Part shown: in pieces, positions 42,117-51,350 of the stretch
Layout of the letters: the number at the start of each line of letters is the position of its first letter
How positions within the stretch are numbered: position 1 is the stretch's first letter
Origin: BS750m-G69 sp964441235
GTDB taxonomy: Bacteria > Fidelibacterota > UBA2242
Direction of reading: 5' to 3'
DNA length: 64,000 nt
Assembly (NCBI GenBank): GCA_964441235.1
Contig: CAYTUQ010000010.1
Location: 15,448-79,447, forward strand
Position numbers and translations under genes: made by a program
Notes under the pieces: model-generated
Told to the model about the DNA's origin: nothing
The model's database searches: none
The model's input: only the letters and a program-made list of their open reading frames with translations

Positions 42117-42695
42117 ATGGATAAAAGCACACAAAATCTATTTGAAGTAAGTTTATCAGAGACACAAAGCAGAGTACTGGCTTCCACACCTACGGGAATT
42201 TCTATTGAACTTGTAGAGCGTTTGGGAGAAGCTGAATACGGTAAAATTGTTAAAATTTCTGAAACTCTTGCTGACCGCTTTGGTGAAAAAATGAAGTTCA
42301 ACCGCAATTCAATAAGAAAATATTTTAACTATCCTAAAACACAACCTTTTATTATCAGGTTCAAGGATGATATCGAGGGTTTTATTATTGGGGTTCCATT
42401 AGAGCATTTTGCGAAAGAGAGTTGGGTGCATTGTGATGAGAATTTGGGGAAAGGCAATACGATGTACACATACGCTTATGTTGTTAAAAAAGATTTCCGT
42501 TACATAGGCCTTGCAAAAATGCTAAAGAGAGTTTATCAGAATGCTTTGCGAAGAAAAGGGTATACATATATTACAGGGCATGTTATGGAAGGAGTTTCTT
42601 TACATTTTACAAAAAAAAGTCATGTTGTTTGTAAATTTAATGACTGGAATAATACCGGATATACATTTGAATACTATCGCTGCCCCCTGAAGTAA
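42117..42695 (+). CDS. GNAT-family N-acetyltransferase
   Basis: 192 aa. The core has FIIGVPLEHF, TYAYVVKKDFRYIGLAKML (acetyl-CoA loop region, a variant of RxxGxA/G) and the last helix NALRRKGYTYITGHV. The N-terminal 45 residues are an extension. Acceptor unknown. Confidence 0.75.
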   Translation: MDKSTQNLFEVSLSETQSRVLASTPTGISIELVERLGEAEYGKIVKISETLADRFGEKMKFNRNSIRKYFNYPKTQPFIIRFKDDIEGFIIGVPLEHFAKESWVHCDENLGKGNTMYTYAYVVKKDFRYIGLAKMLKRVYQNALRRKGYTYITGHVMEGVSLHFTKKSHVVCKFNDWNNTGYTFEYYRCPLK

Positions 42696-42859
42696 ATTTC
42701 GAGTTACTTGCAACTAATATTGAAAATGATAAATTCTTTTTTTTTAACCTAATCTACTTTATGAACCTATTAAATATATATAGTATAGAATTTGAAGTTG
42801 GCTAAAAATATATATTCTCTTAAATTCAAGTTTGTGATTTGAATTTAAGGATTACAAAT

Positions 42860-43318
42860 ATGGAACTATCGGAAATATTAACTCCAGAGCTTATTATTTT
42901 TCCTTTAGAAGCTAATTCTAAAGAGGAAGTGATTTCGGTTTTAGTAGATAGATTATACAAATTGAAGAAAATCGCAAATTCTGATGCTGCTAGAGAAGTG
43001 GTTCTTGAACGCGAGAGGCTGATGAGTACAGGTGTGGGGAAAGGAGTGGCACTTCCTCATGGGAAATATGGCGATATAGATGATGTTGTCATTTCGGTGG
43101 GCATATCAATCAAGGGGATTGATTTTGATGCCGTAGATGGTCAGCCCGTTCATATCTTCGTGTTGCTGCTTACTCCTGAGCGGTTCACCAATAAACATTT
43201 AAAATTACTTAGCAAATTTTCTCGTATGTTGAATAAAGCAAAATGTCGTGAGGAGATTTTAGAAGCCACTTCTGCTGAGGAAATTGCTGGAATAATTTAT
43301 CAGAAGACACGTCTGTGA
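42860..43318 (+). CDS. PTS EIIA-type protein (fructose/PtsN class)
   Basis: 152 aa from the ATG at 42860 with AAGGA upstream; the TTG seven codons earlier is less likely. ERERLMSTGVGKGVALPHGK contains the phosphorylatable His of EIIA-Fru/PtsN domains. No permease genes are nearby, so it may regulate (PtsN-like) rather than transport sugar. Confidence 0.88.
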   Translation: MELSEILTPELIIFPLEANSKEEVISVLVDRLYKLKKIANSDAAREVVLERERLMSTGVGKGVALPHGKYGDIDDVVISVGISIKGIDFDAVDGQPVHIFVLLLTPERFTNKHLKLLSKFSRMLNKAKCREEILEATSAEEIAGIIYQKTRL

Positions 43319-43347
43319 AAGTATGATAATCAAGTTTAGGAGGTGAA

Positions 43348-43683
43348 ATGCCTTTTTGCCCCAGATGCAAGTACGAGTTTGCTGAAGGTTTAGATATATG
43401 CCCGGACTGTAATGCAAAATTAGTTGACAAGATTCCGGAAGAACATGAAGTAAGTATCAAATGGGTACTGCTTTCGACATTATCTTCACCGATAATGGCT
43501 GAGATGGTCAAGGAAACACTTGAAAATCATGGCATTCGTTCTTTCATAAAGACGGATGTTCTAAATGCCGCCTTCTTAGCGAAAGGGACCTCTACTGCAG
43601 GCTCGTTTGCAAAAATATTTGTTCCTGAAGAAGACAAAAAATCTGCTGAAGAGATTTTAAAGAGTATAAGCGACAACAAATAA
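43348..43683 (+). CDS. Zinc-ribbon plus DUF2007-like protein
   Basis: 111 aa. Zinc ribbon CPRC and CPDC in residues 4-22, then a DUF2007-like domain (VLLSTLSSPIMAEMVKETLE, NHGIRSFIK, and FVPEEDKKSAEEIL). DUF2007 proteins resemble PII-like signal domains. Function unknown. AGGAGG 5 nt before the ATG. Confidence 0.75.
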   Translation: MPFCPRCKYEFAEGLDICPDCNAKLVDKIPEEHEVSIKWVLLSTLSSPIMAEMVKETLENHGIRSFIKTDVLNAAFLAKGTSTAGSFAKIFVPEEDKKSAEEILKSISDNK

Positions 43684-44049
43684 GCGTTGTTAATTATGCC
43701 AATATTTATATGAAAGTGCCTAAAGTGTCTAAAGTGAACTTGCCAAAAGGCATTCGGCTACTGACGGAAAAGTGTCTAAAGTGCCTAAAGTTGTCTCGCT
43801 CCGAAGGAGTCCCTCTGGGAAAGAGATGTCTTTGACAAATGCGACCAATGATCAATAAACAATTATCTCTACGAGCCGTATGCAATCAACAATATACAAT
43901 TATATGTATTTTAAAAATATCAACTTTTGTCGATCACGAAGGTCAGACGACTTATAGAGATTTGTATGGAAAAACATCTCTTTGAAACATGCTTCGTTGT
44001 GTCCGAAAAGCCATGGGAGTTATTTTGAAAAAGAAGTTAGAGGCTTAAT
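43684..44049. repeat. Gap filled with word-like repeats
   Basis: AAAGTGCCTAAAGTGTCTAA repeated (43712-43790), a family B repeat at 43930-43990 (CGATCACGAAGGTCAGACGA, GGAAAAACATCTCTTTGAAA), and CAATAAACAATTAT words. No gene. Confidence 0.6.
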
Positions 44050-45312
44050 GTGTATCAAAGAATAAAGGGAACTAAGGATATACTTCCATCTGAATCATAT
44101 CAATGGCAGTACCTTGAAAAATTTATCTCCGATTCATTAGAAAGAAATAATTATCAGGAAATCCGTACACCTGTTTTTGAAGTCACTGAATTATTTACCA
44201 GAAGTATAGGAAGCGATACAGATGTCGTTTCAAAAGAGATGTACACATTTCTTGATAAAGGTAAGACAAGCTTGACCTTGAAACCCGAACTTACAGCACC
44301 AGTCGTCAGAGCGTATATACAGAATCATCTTGGACAAATTTCTCAAATAACTAAATTGTATTATATTGATTCTTCATTTCGCCAGGAGCGTCCTCAGAAG
44401 GGTAGACTCCGCCAGTTTCACCAGTTTGGATTTGAAATTATTGGCACTGAGTATCCTGAGGCAGATGCTGAAGTTATCCAGACGGTCTATGAGATTTTTT
44501 CACAGCTGGGTATTGAAGAATTAAATGTGAGATTGAATAGTATCGGCAGTCGTGACAGCAGGAAGAACTATCTAAACGTTCTACGCTCATCACTGAAACC
44601 GTATTACAAAGACTTTTGTCCAACCTGTCAGGTGCGCTTTCAGAAAAATATTCTCAGGCTCTTTGATTGCAAATCTGAATCATGCCAGAATATTTTAGAT
44701 GAGTTTGCACCGTCTATTTTAGAATATTTAAGTAAGGAAGATCAGTATCATTTTAAAGAAGTAAAGAATCTGCTTGATTTGACAGCGGTTCCATATAGTG
44801 TTGATAAGAAATTGGTTCGCGGTTTAGATTACTACACCAGAACGACTTTTGAGATCACTAATCCGCTTTTAGGGTCTCAAGATGCGATTTGCGGTGGTGG
44901 TCGCTATGATTATCTCATTGAGGACCTTGGAGGTAAACCTACACCAGCTGTGGGAGTAGCGTCGGGAATGGAACGTCTCCTGATGATTCTAAGAGAAGCA
45001 GATGCAATTCCAAAAAAGAAAACCAATTTGCTTTATTTTGCAGCTCTTGGTGATAAGGCAAGAAAAGTTGGATTTAAATTTATTGCCAGACTCCGCAAAT
45101 TAGGTGTAACGGCAGAAATGGATTTTTTACGGAGATCTCTAAAGGCTCAAATGAGGGAAGCTGGTAAGAAATCTGCTAATTGGGTTCTGATATTAGGGGA
45201 AAATGAGATCCAACAGGGCATTATTATTTTGAAGAATATGTCAGATGGAAGTCAATGTAAAATATCTTTGGAAAATGCTGCTGAAGAAGTGGCGAAATAT
45301 ATTAAGCAATAA
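44050..45312 (+). CDS. hisS: Histidyl-tRNA synthetase
   Basis: 420 aa, starting at GTG with AGAGG upstream. Class II motifs: RIKGTKDILPSE at the N-terminus, motif 2 FRQERPQKGRLRQFHQFG near 117-134, the HisRS signature RGLDYYTRTTFE near 257-268, and motif 3 VGVASGMERLL near 302-312, followed by an anticodon-binding domain. Confidence 0.95.
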   Translation: MYQRIKGTKDILPSESYQWQYLEKFISDSLERNNYQEIRTPVFEVTELFTRSIGSDTDVVSKEMYTFLDKGKTSLTLKPELTAPVVRAYIQNHLGQISQITKLYYIDSSFRQERPQKGRLRQFHQFGFEIIGTEYPEADAEVIQTVYEIFSQLGIEELNVRLNSIGSRDSRKNYLNVLRSSLKPYYKDFCPTCQVRFQKNILRLFDCKSESCQNILDEFAPSILEYLSKEDQYHFKEVKNLLDLTAVPYSVDKKLVRGLDYYTRTTFEITNPLLGSQDAICGGGRYDYLIEDLGGKPTPAVGVASGMERLLMILREADAIPKKKTNLLYFAALGDKARKVGFKFIARLRKLGVTAEMDFLRRSLKAQMREAGKKSANWVLILGENEIQQGIIILKNMSDGSQCKISLENAAEEVAKYIKQ

Positions 45313-45458
45313 AATCAAATCTTTATTACGTTTTATATAGCGAACAATATTATATATAGTTTAAATCTGATGACGATTTTGCATTTTGCGATATTGCTAA
45401 CCATTATATTAAATGCTTTAGATTGATTGTTGGAAGTAAAAACTGTGTTTGTATATTA

Positions 45459-46415
45459 ATGAATCAAATGTTTTATCCTTTTCCCATAGAAGAAAGATAT
45501 TACCACTACAGCCGCTATCTTCGTGAGCGATTTAATTCACGAGTGTATAAAATATCTCTTGACGCGGGTTTTACTTGCCCAACCCGCAACGGCACTATTA
45601 GTTACGGTGGATGTCTGTACTGTAATAATAATAGTTTTGCACTGAAACGTAAAGAATCTATTCCACCTATTTCTCAACAAATAGCTGAAGGTATCGAGAG
45701 GCTAAAAAAATACCGGAAGGCAAAAAAGTTTCTGGCTTATTTTCAGGCATTTACAAATACTTACGCTCCCGTAGAGGAATTGGAAAAACTATACAATCTG
45801 GCTCTATCTTTTCCTGATATTGTGGGTTTGTGTATTGGAACCAGACCTGACTGTGTTGATGATAAGATATTCAAATTACTGCAAGATTTAAATAGAGAAT
45901 CTTATGTATCGATAGAATTCGGGATAGAATCAGTTTACGATAAAACGCTGAACTGGATTAAGAGAGGACACGATTTTTCTAAAACAAAGTGGGCAGTTAA
46001 TAAAGCCAGGGAGTATGGATTACATACAGCCGGACACCTGATTTTTGGATTTCCGACAGAGTCATCGGAGGAAATACTTGAATCTGCGGAAACCATAAAT
46101 AACCTTGGAATAGATGCGATAAAAATCCATCATCTTCACATTGTAAAGAACACTCAATTGGCAAAACTATATAAAGAAAAACCGTTTCATGTTTTTAGTG
46201 AATTAGAATGGATTACACTGGTTTGTGACTTCCTGGAGCGATTATGTCCCAGTATTAGTATTCAACGTCTTTGTGGTGAAGCAAAGCAGGGAACACTCAT
46301 AGCACCTTTATGGAAGTTGAGTAAAAGTGAGGTTATTCAGGGAATACAAAGAGAATTGGAGAGGCGCGGGAGTTATCAGGGCTTTAATCTCAAAGGATTG
46401 ACCATTGACAATTGA
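45459..46415 (+). CDS. Radical SAM protein, YhcC/TIGR01212 family
   Basis: 318 aa from the ATG at 45459; an upstream TTG (45423) would add 12 residues and cannot be ruled out. Radical SAM cluster CPTRNGTISYGGCLYC carries the family's C-x-C-x-x-C style spacing, preceded by YKISLDAGF. VGLCIGTRPDCV and HIFG-like HLIFGFPTE fit TIGR01212. Biological role unknown. Confidence 0.88.
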   Translation: MNQMFYPFPIEERYYHYSRYLRERFNSRVYKISLDAGFTCPTRNGTISYGGCLYCNNNSFALKRKESIPPISQQIAEGIERLKKYRKAKKFLAYFQAFTNTYAPVEELEKLYNLALSFPDIVGLCIGTRPDCVDDKIFKLLQDLNRESYVSIEFGIESVYDKTLNWIKRGHDFSKTKWAVNKAREYGLHTAGHLIFGFPTESSEEILESAETINNLGIDAIKIHHLHIVKNTQLAKLYKEKPFHVFSELEWITLVCDFLERLCPSISIQRLCGEAKQGTLIAPLWKLSKSEVIQGIQRELERRGSYQGFNLKGLTIDN

Positions 46416-46465
46416 CCATTGACAATTGAAAATTGATAATTGAGTAGGTGTAAAAATTAAATAAA
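46416..46465. repeat. Word-like tandem repeat
   Basis: ATTGACCATTGACAATTGA words repeated immediately after the radical SAM gene, whose last codons (TIDN) already use the repeat. Confidence 0.6.
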
Positions 46466-46600
46466 ATGGGTGTATTGGCTATGGTAAAGGTAGAAAAATA
46501 TACTGTTCACGCCTTAGAAACCGGAAGATTCGTGCTTGACGATGCGTTTATTGCTACGAAAATAGATATTTCGATTGCAATTTTATTAAAATTTGTTTAG
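46466..46600 (+). pseudogene. N-terminal scrap of an MBL-fold hydrolase
   Basis: Reads MVKVEKYTVHALETGRFVLD then DAFIATKIDIS and stops. YTVHALETGRFVLDGG is the typical start of one group of MBL-fold hydrolases; the rest is absent. Confidence 0.4.
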
Positions 46601-46607
46601 GAAAATT

Positions 46608-48356
46608 ATGGTACAAAAACTTAGTAATAAAGATGTTGCAATAATATTGAATGAAATTGGCACATTTTTAGAGCTTAAGGGAGATAATCCATTCAAAATC
46701 CGTGCATATTATAACGGTGCAAGAACAATTAGTAGAATATCGGTAGATTTGAAAAACCTTATAAAATCTGGAGAGCTTGAAAAAATTAAAGGAATTGGAC
46801 AAGCATTAACCAAGAAGATAGAAAAATTAGTTACTACTGGCAGTCTCCAATATTACGAGGATTTAAAAGCCAGCATTCCTTCAGGTCTTAGAGATATTTT
46901 ACGGATACCGGGACTTGGGGCTAAGAAAGTTCGCAAGCTCTGGCAAGACCTCGATATAATAACACTTGGCGAACTTGAGTATGCCTGTAATGAAAACCGA
47001 CTTGTTACATTGGAGGGATTTGGTTTAAAAACTCAAGAGAAGGTTCTTGAAGGAATCAATTTTCTTAAAAAATATGCCAATAGATTCCTTCTCAATTATG
47101 CTCTCGATGAAGCGAACAAAATCGTTTCTATTCTTGAATCTCACCCGGAAGTGAAAAGAATCTCGGTAGCTGGCTCAGTGAGGAGAAAAAGAGAAATAAT
47201 AAAAAATATTGATATAGTTGCTGATGTTGATTTAAAAGACCGCACCGAAGTTCTTCAATTCCTCTCTGAAAGCACTTATACAGATTCTACACTTTTCTCT
47301 ACAAAAGTTCCCTTAACAGTTAACCAAAATCATACGAGTATCAAATCAGAAATTGGAATGAATGTGGATATTTATTTTGCAAGTAGTGAAGAGTATCCTT
47401 TCATTTTTAGATACTATACCGGAAGCAAAGAGCACAATCAGGTATTACAAAAGTTTGCTGAAGAAGAGGGTTTTATCCTAACCGAAAAAAATCTTTTTCA
47501 TGGTAATGATGAAATTTTATGCTCCTTTGAAGAAGAAATTTATTCCACTCTGGGATTATCTTACATACCACCTGAGCTGAGGGAAAATGGTGATGAAATT
47601 GAACTTGCAGAAAAGAATCAGATTCGGGATTTAATTACCGAAAAAGATTTAAAGGGATGCTTCCACAATCATACGGTTTACAGCGATGGAAGTGCAACAA
47701 TCAGTGAAATGGTAAAAAAATCTCAGGAGTTGGGCTTTGAATATCTTGGTATTTCAGACCACAGTCAGAGCGCTTTCTACGCTAATGGTTTATCTATTGA
47801 GCGAATTCGGGAGCAGTGGCATGAGATTAATGAATTGAATGAAAAACTGGATAATTTTACAATTTTCGAGAGTGTAGAATCCGACATTCTTGTGGATGGA
47901 AGCCTTGACTATCCAGATGATATATTGAAAGAATTCGATTTTGTAGTTGCTTCAGTTCATTCACATTTTAAACTCTCTTTAGAGGAACAGACAGCTCGAA
48001 TTTTAAAGGCAATAAATCATCCTTCAGTAAAGATTTTGGGTCATCCTACCGGTAGACTGCTTCTTTCACGGGATAGTTATAAAGTGGATATGGAGAGACT
48101 GATTCGTGAAGCTGCGAAATTAAATATTACTATTGAAATTAATTCAAATCCACATAGGCTTGATCTGGATTGGCGCTGGGGGAAACTTGCCAGAGAGGTT
48201 AATCTGAAAGTTGCAATCAATCCTGATGCTCATAGTTTAAATGGACTTAATGACATTATTTACGGTGTATTTATAGCAAGAAAGGCTGGAATTCCGAAGG
48301 AAAATATTTTAAATACATGGACAGTAGATAAACTTATTGAGTTCTTTAAATCATGA
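46608..48356 (+). CDS. polX: DNA polymerase X family protein with PHP domain
   Basis: 582 aa from the ATG at 46608 (AGGA upstream). N-terminal helix-hairpin-helix region (KGDNPFKIRAYYNGAR, IPGLGAKKVRKLW), polymerase core with GSVRRKREIIKNIDIVADV supplying catalytic Asp residues, and C-terminal PHP phosphoesterase with HNHTVYSDG near 347-355, DHS, and INPDAHS. A repair polymerase with 3'-5' exonuclease-type PHP activity. Confidence 0.93.
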   Translation: MVQKLSNKDVAIILNEIGTFLELKGDNPFKIRAYYNGARTISRISVDLKNLIKSGELEKIKGIGQALTKKIEKLVTTGSLQYYEDLKASIPSGLRDILRIPGLGAKKVRKLWQDLDIITLGELEYACNENRLVTLEGFGLKTQEKVLEGINFLKKYANRFLLNYALDEANKIVSILESHPEVKRISVAGSVRRKREIIKNIDIVADVDLKDRTEVLQFLSESTYTDSTLFSTKVPLTVNQNHTSIKSEIGMNVDIYFASSEEYPFIFRYYTGSKEHNQVLQKFAEEEGFILTEKNLFHGNDEILCSFEEEIYSTLGLSYIPPELRENGDEIELAEKNQIRDLITEKDLKGCFHNHTVYSDGSATISEMVKKSQELGFEYLGISDHSQSAFYANGLSIERIREQWHEINELNEKLDNFTIFESVESDILVDGSLDYPDDILKEFDFVVASVHSHFKLSLEEQTARILKAINHPSVKILGHPTGRLLLSRDSYKVDMERLIREAAKLNITIEINSNPHRLDLDWRWGKLAREVNLKVAINPDAHSLNGLNDIIYGVFIARKAGIPKENILNTWTVDKLIEFFKS

Positions 48357-48456
48357 TGGAAATTGTGTAAATTTTATTGGGAAAGTCTTGATTGAAGATT
48401 GATAAAATGTGAAATTAGCTGAGTAGATGAAATGTAAAAAGTAGAAGAAAACTCTT

Positions 48457-50061
48457 ATGGAAAGTCTATTTGAATTAGAAAAAAGTGACCTACTGACTTT
48501 GAAAGAAGCAAGTTTATGGGCGACAGAATATTTGAAAAAAAATGTCACTGAATCAAATATTTCATATTTAACTAATTATGGTAGAATAAAGAAAATACAA
48601 AAAAATGGTAAAGTCCTAATTAGCAAGTCAGAATTAAGAAGATACTATAATTCGTTTTATGGAAAAAGAGAAATAAATTGGAAAAATCAATTAGGGAATG
48701 ATTTAGATTGGCATTTATCTTTTGATTACCTTAAGGAAGCAGATACAACAAAACATGTGCATAGACTTCACCCATATAAGGGTAAATTTATTCCACAGTT
48801 GGTAGAATATTTTCTTGATGACCATACCGATGAGTTTAAAAAAGAATCGTTTTTTAAAAAAGGCGATATTGTCCTCGATCCATTTTGCGGAAGCGGAACA
48901 ACATTGGTCCAAGCTAATGAATTAGGAATTCATGCATTAGGTATTGATGTTTCTGCTTTTAATGCCCTTATTGCTAATGTGAAGATTGGAAAATATGATT
49001 TTGCCGATTTATATAGTGAAATTAATAAAATTACTAATGCCCTAAAAAAGTTCAACGGAAGAAAAAATATTATTCAGTTTGGAACAGAGCTTGCAGAGGA
49101 GCTTGCTAAATTTAATGATCAATATTTCCCTTCACCTAATTTCAAATATAAGGTAAGAAATAAAGAAATAAATGAGAAAGAATATAGCGATAAAAAAGAA
49201 CATGAATTTTTACATATATATTTTAATTTAGTCAAGAAATACAATGTTAAATTAAAACAAGAAACTTCCGATAACTTTTTAGATAAATGGTATTTAAAAA
49301 CAGTACGTGATGAGATTGACTTTGTTTTTAGTCTTGTAAAGAAAATTGAGAACATAAATACAAAAAAAGTAATAGGAATAATTCTAAGTAGGACTATTCG
49401 TTCATGTCGAGCTACTACACATGCAGATTTAGCTACTTTAAAGAAGCCAATATCAAAAACTTATTATTGTGCTAAACATGGTAAAATCTGCAAACCTTTG
49501 TTTTCAATGTTACGCTGGTGGGAACGATATAGTAAGGATACTATTGAAAGACTATCAAAATTCAATAATTTAAGGACCGGTACTTTTCAGTATTGTTTGA
49601 CCGGCGATTCAAGAACGATAGATATTTATGAAAAATTAGAAAAGAAAAGTTGTGATTTTGTAAATCTTATAAAGAAGCAGAAAATAAAGGGGATTTTTTC
49701 TAGCCCTCCGTATGTAGGTCTAATTGATTATCACGAGCAACACGCCTATGCCTATGAATTATTTGGGTTCAAAAGAAATGACGATTTAGAAATTGGGCCT
49801 CTATATAAAGGACGAGGTAGAGAAGCTCAGGAATCCTATATTCAAGGAATTTCAAAGGTCTTGAATAAATGCAAAAAATATTTAGTAAGGGACTATAATA
49901 TTCTTCTTGTTGCGAATGATAAATGCAACTTGTACCCAATTATAGCGGAAAAGGCGGGAATGAATATAGTAAATAAATATAAAAGACCTGTCTTGAATAG
50001 AACAGAGAAAGACAAAGCTGCATATTCGGAGACTATTTTCCATCTAAAGGTAAAGGATTAG
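48457..50061 (+). CDS. DNA methyltransferase of a type II restriction system
   Basis: 534 aa. An excisionase-like HTH occupies the first 60 residues (LTLKEASLWATEYL, ISKSELRRYY). The methyltransferase core has LHPYKGKFIPQLVEYFL, motif I LDPFCGSGTTLVQANELG near 146-163, and motif IV SSPPYVG near 414-420, where SPPY suggests an N4-cytosine or N6-adenine target. The nuclease gene follows after 2 nt. It should protect host DNA, and without a working nuclease it is an orphan modification enzyme. Confidence 0.88.
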   Translation: MESLFELEKSDLLTLKEASLWATEYLKKNVTESNISYLTNYGRIKKIQKNGKVLISKSELRRYYNSFYGKREINWKNQLGNDLDWHLSFDYLKEADTTKHVHRLHPYKGKFIPQLVEYFLDDHTDEFKKESFFKKGDIVLDPFCGSGTTLVQANELGIHALGIDVSAFNALIANVKIGKYDFADLYSEINKITNALKKFNGRKNIIQFGTELAEELAKFNDQYFPSPNFKYKVRNKEINEKEYSDKKEHEFLHIYFNLVKKYNVKLKQETSDNFLDKWYLKTVRDEIDFVFSLVKKIENINTKKVIGIILSRTIRSCRATTHADLATLKKPISKTYYCAKHGKICKPLFSMLRWWERYSKDTIERLSKFNNLRTGTFQYCLTGDSRTIDIYEKLEKKSCDFVNLIKKQKIKGIFSSPPYVGLIDYHEQHAYAYELFGFKRNDDLEIGPLYKGRGREAQESYIQGISKVLNKCKKYLVRDYNILLVANDKCNLYPIIAEKAGMNIVNKYKRPVLNRTEKDKAAYSETIFHLKVKD

Positions 50062-50063
50062 TA

Positions 50064-50840
50064 ATGGGACTTTCAAATTTACAATCAACATATATTGAAG
50101 ATGTAATCAAAAATTGTATTCGAGTAAAATTTAAAAAATACAGACCTGAGACTAGTAATATGCCATTTCATTATAGACTTCTTGGTAAGGATAGAATGGC
50201 TTTATACTCATTTATTCATTCTCTTAATACAAGTTTTGGTACTTCGATTTTTGAACCTGTTGCTATTGCACTTACCAAAGAGAAATTTAAAAATGCTGTA
50301 AAGCAAGCTTCTGTAGGACATCAGATTAGTGAAGAAGCACATATAGTTATTCAAAGAATATTAGATGGTTTGACAACTGGCAGAGAAGAGCCTAATAAGA
50401 GAAAAGAAATAGAAATGATTAGAGCGGTTTGTCGTTCGGGAAATATGAATGACGTTAAACCTGTAAAAGCTGATGTATTTTTGGAAGACTATAATGGGAA
50501 TAAATATTTATTTGATATTAAGACTGCAAAACCAAATATTGGAAATTTCAAAGAATTTAAAAGGTCTCTTCTTGAATAGGTTGCGATTGTATTAGCTCAA
50601 AACCCGGAAACTAAAGTTATGACAGCAATTGCAATTCCGTATAATCCATATGAGCCAAAACCCTATGAAAGGTGGACAGTAAAAGGAATGCTTGATTTAA
50701 ATGAAGAGTTATTTGTCGCTGATGAATTTTGGGATTTTCTCGGTGGTGTTGGTGTATTTAATGAAATATTAGATTGTTTTGAAAGAGCTGGAATTGAGTT
50801 ACGTACAGAAATTGATCAATATTTTAAAAAATTTAGGTAA
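50064..50840 (+). pseudogene. Type II restriction endonuclease (TdeIII-like) with an in-frame amber codon
   Basis: The frame continues across a TAG at 50577-50579 that replaces an expected Trp (KRSLLE-stop-VAIVLAQNP). Read through, it gives 258 aa. The PD-(D/E)xK-like site KADVFLEDY and YLFDIKTAKPN lies before the stop. AIPYNPYEPKPYERWTVKG and the end RTEIDQYFKKF lie after. It resembles the TdeIII family as I recall it. As written the 171-aa product lacks its C-terminal third, so it is probably inactive. Confidence 0.8.
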
Positions 50841-50851
50841 GACAAACAACT

Positions 50852-51040
50852 ATGAACGATAACAATAAAATAATCTATTCTATCAACATTGAAGATGTTC
50901 AAAAGGTAGCGAAACAGGAACTTGATAGAGAGCTGACAGATAAAGAGTTGAAATTAGTCGAGAACAAAATAGGTGATTACATAGACTGGTATGGCGCAAT
51001 AGAGCTCTCAATTAATGATGCGATTCTTAATAAAAAATAA
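50852..51040 (+). CDS. Small acidic protein next to the restriction system
   Basis: 62 aa. IEDVQKVAKQELDRELTDKE and YIDWYGAIELSINDAI look like a compact helical protein; no family recognised. It starts 12 nt after the nuclease stop, so it is probably cotranscribed. Confidence 0.5.
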   Translation: MNDNNKIIYSINIEDVQKVAKQELDRELTDKELKLVENKIGDYIDWYGAIELSINDAILNKK

Positions 51041-51114
51041 TGCTGACTATTAAGTAATTATAAGGTATATGTCCAGCTAGAAGATATTTGCTCATAATCA
51101 TTTAAATATTTTAC

Positions 51115-51262
51115 ATCCTCTTGCCCCAAATATTGCAGTTCCAATTCTCACCATATTAGCGCCTTCTTCTATTGCAACTTTATACTAATTTGTCATTCCC
51201 ATTGACAGTGTTTTCATCTCAACACCTGGTAAGTTAAGAGTTTCAATTTATAAAAATCCTTT
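51115..51262 (-). pseudogene. Decayed duplicate of the yggS 3' end
   Basis: CTCACCATATTAGCGCCTTC and neighbouring sequence match 54525-54640 in yggS at roughly 80 percent by eye, same strand. Several stops (for example at the SYK codons) show decay. It lies at the border between the restriction and AbiE modules. Confidence 0.75.
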
Positions 51263-51265
51263 TAC

Positions 51266-51294
51266 TTGATTTTTAATTATTTGTTCGATATATT
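51266..51294 (+). promoter_or_regulatory. Promoter of the AbiE-like operon
   Basis: TTGATT at 51266-51271, 17-nt spacer, TATATT at 51289-51294. The -10 box lies inside the left arm of the big palindrome. Confidence 0.65.
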
Positions 51295-51334
51295 CAAATG
51301 TTCGGTCAGACCGAACATTTGAATATATCGAACA
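51282..51334 (+). promoter_or_regulatory. 53-bp perfect palindromic operator
   Basis: TGTTCGATATATTCAAATG continuing to GGTC (26 nt) is exactly mirrored around the central A at 51308. It overlaps the promoter and stops 5 nt before GGAGGA. Expected to bind the AbiEi-like protein encoded next. In RNA it would also hide the ribosome site region in a long stem. Confidence 0.75.
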
Positions 51335-51350
51335 TTTTGGAGGAATCTGA

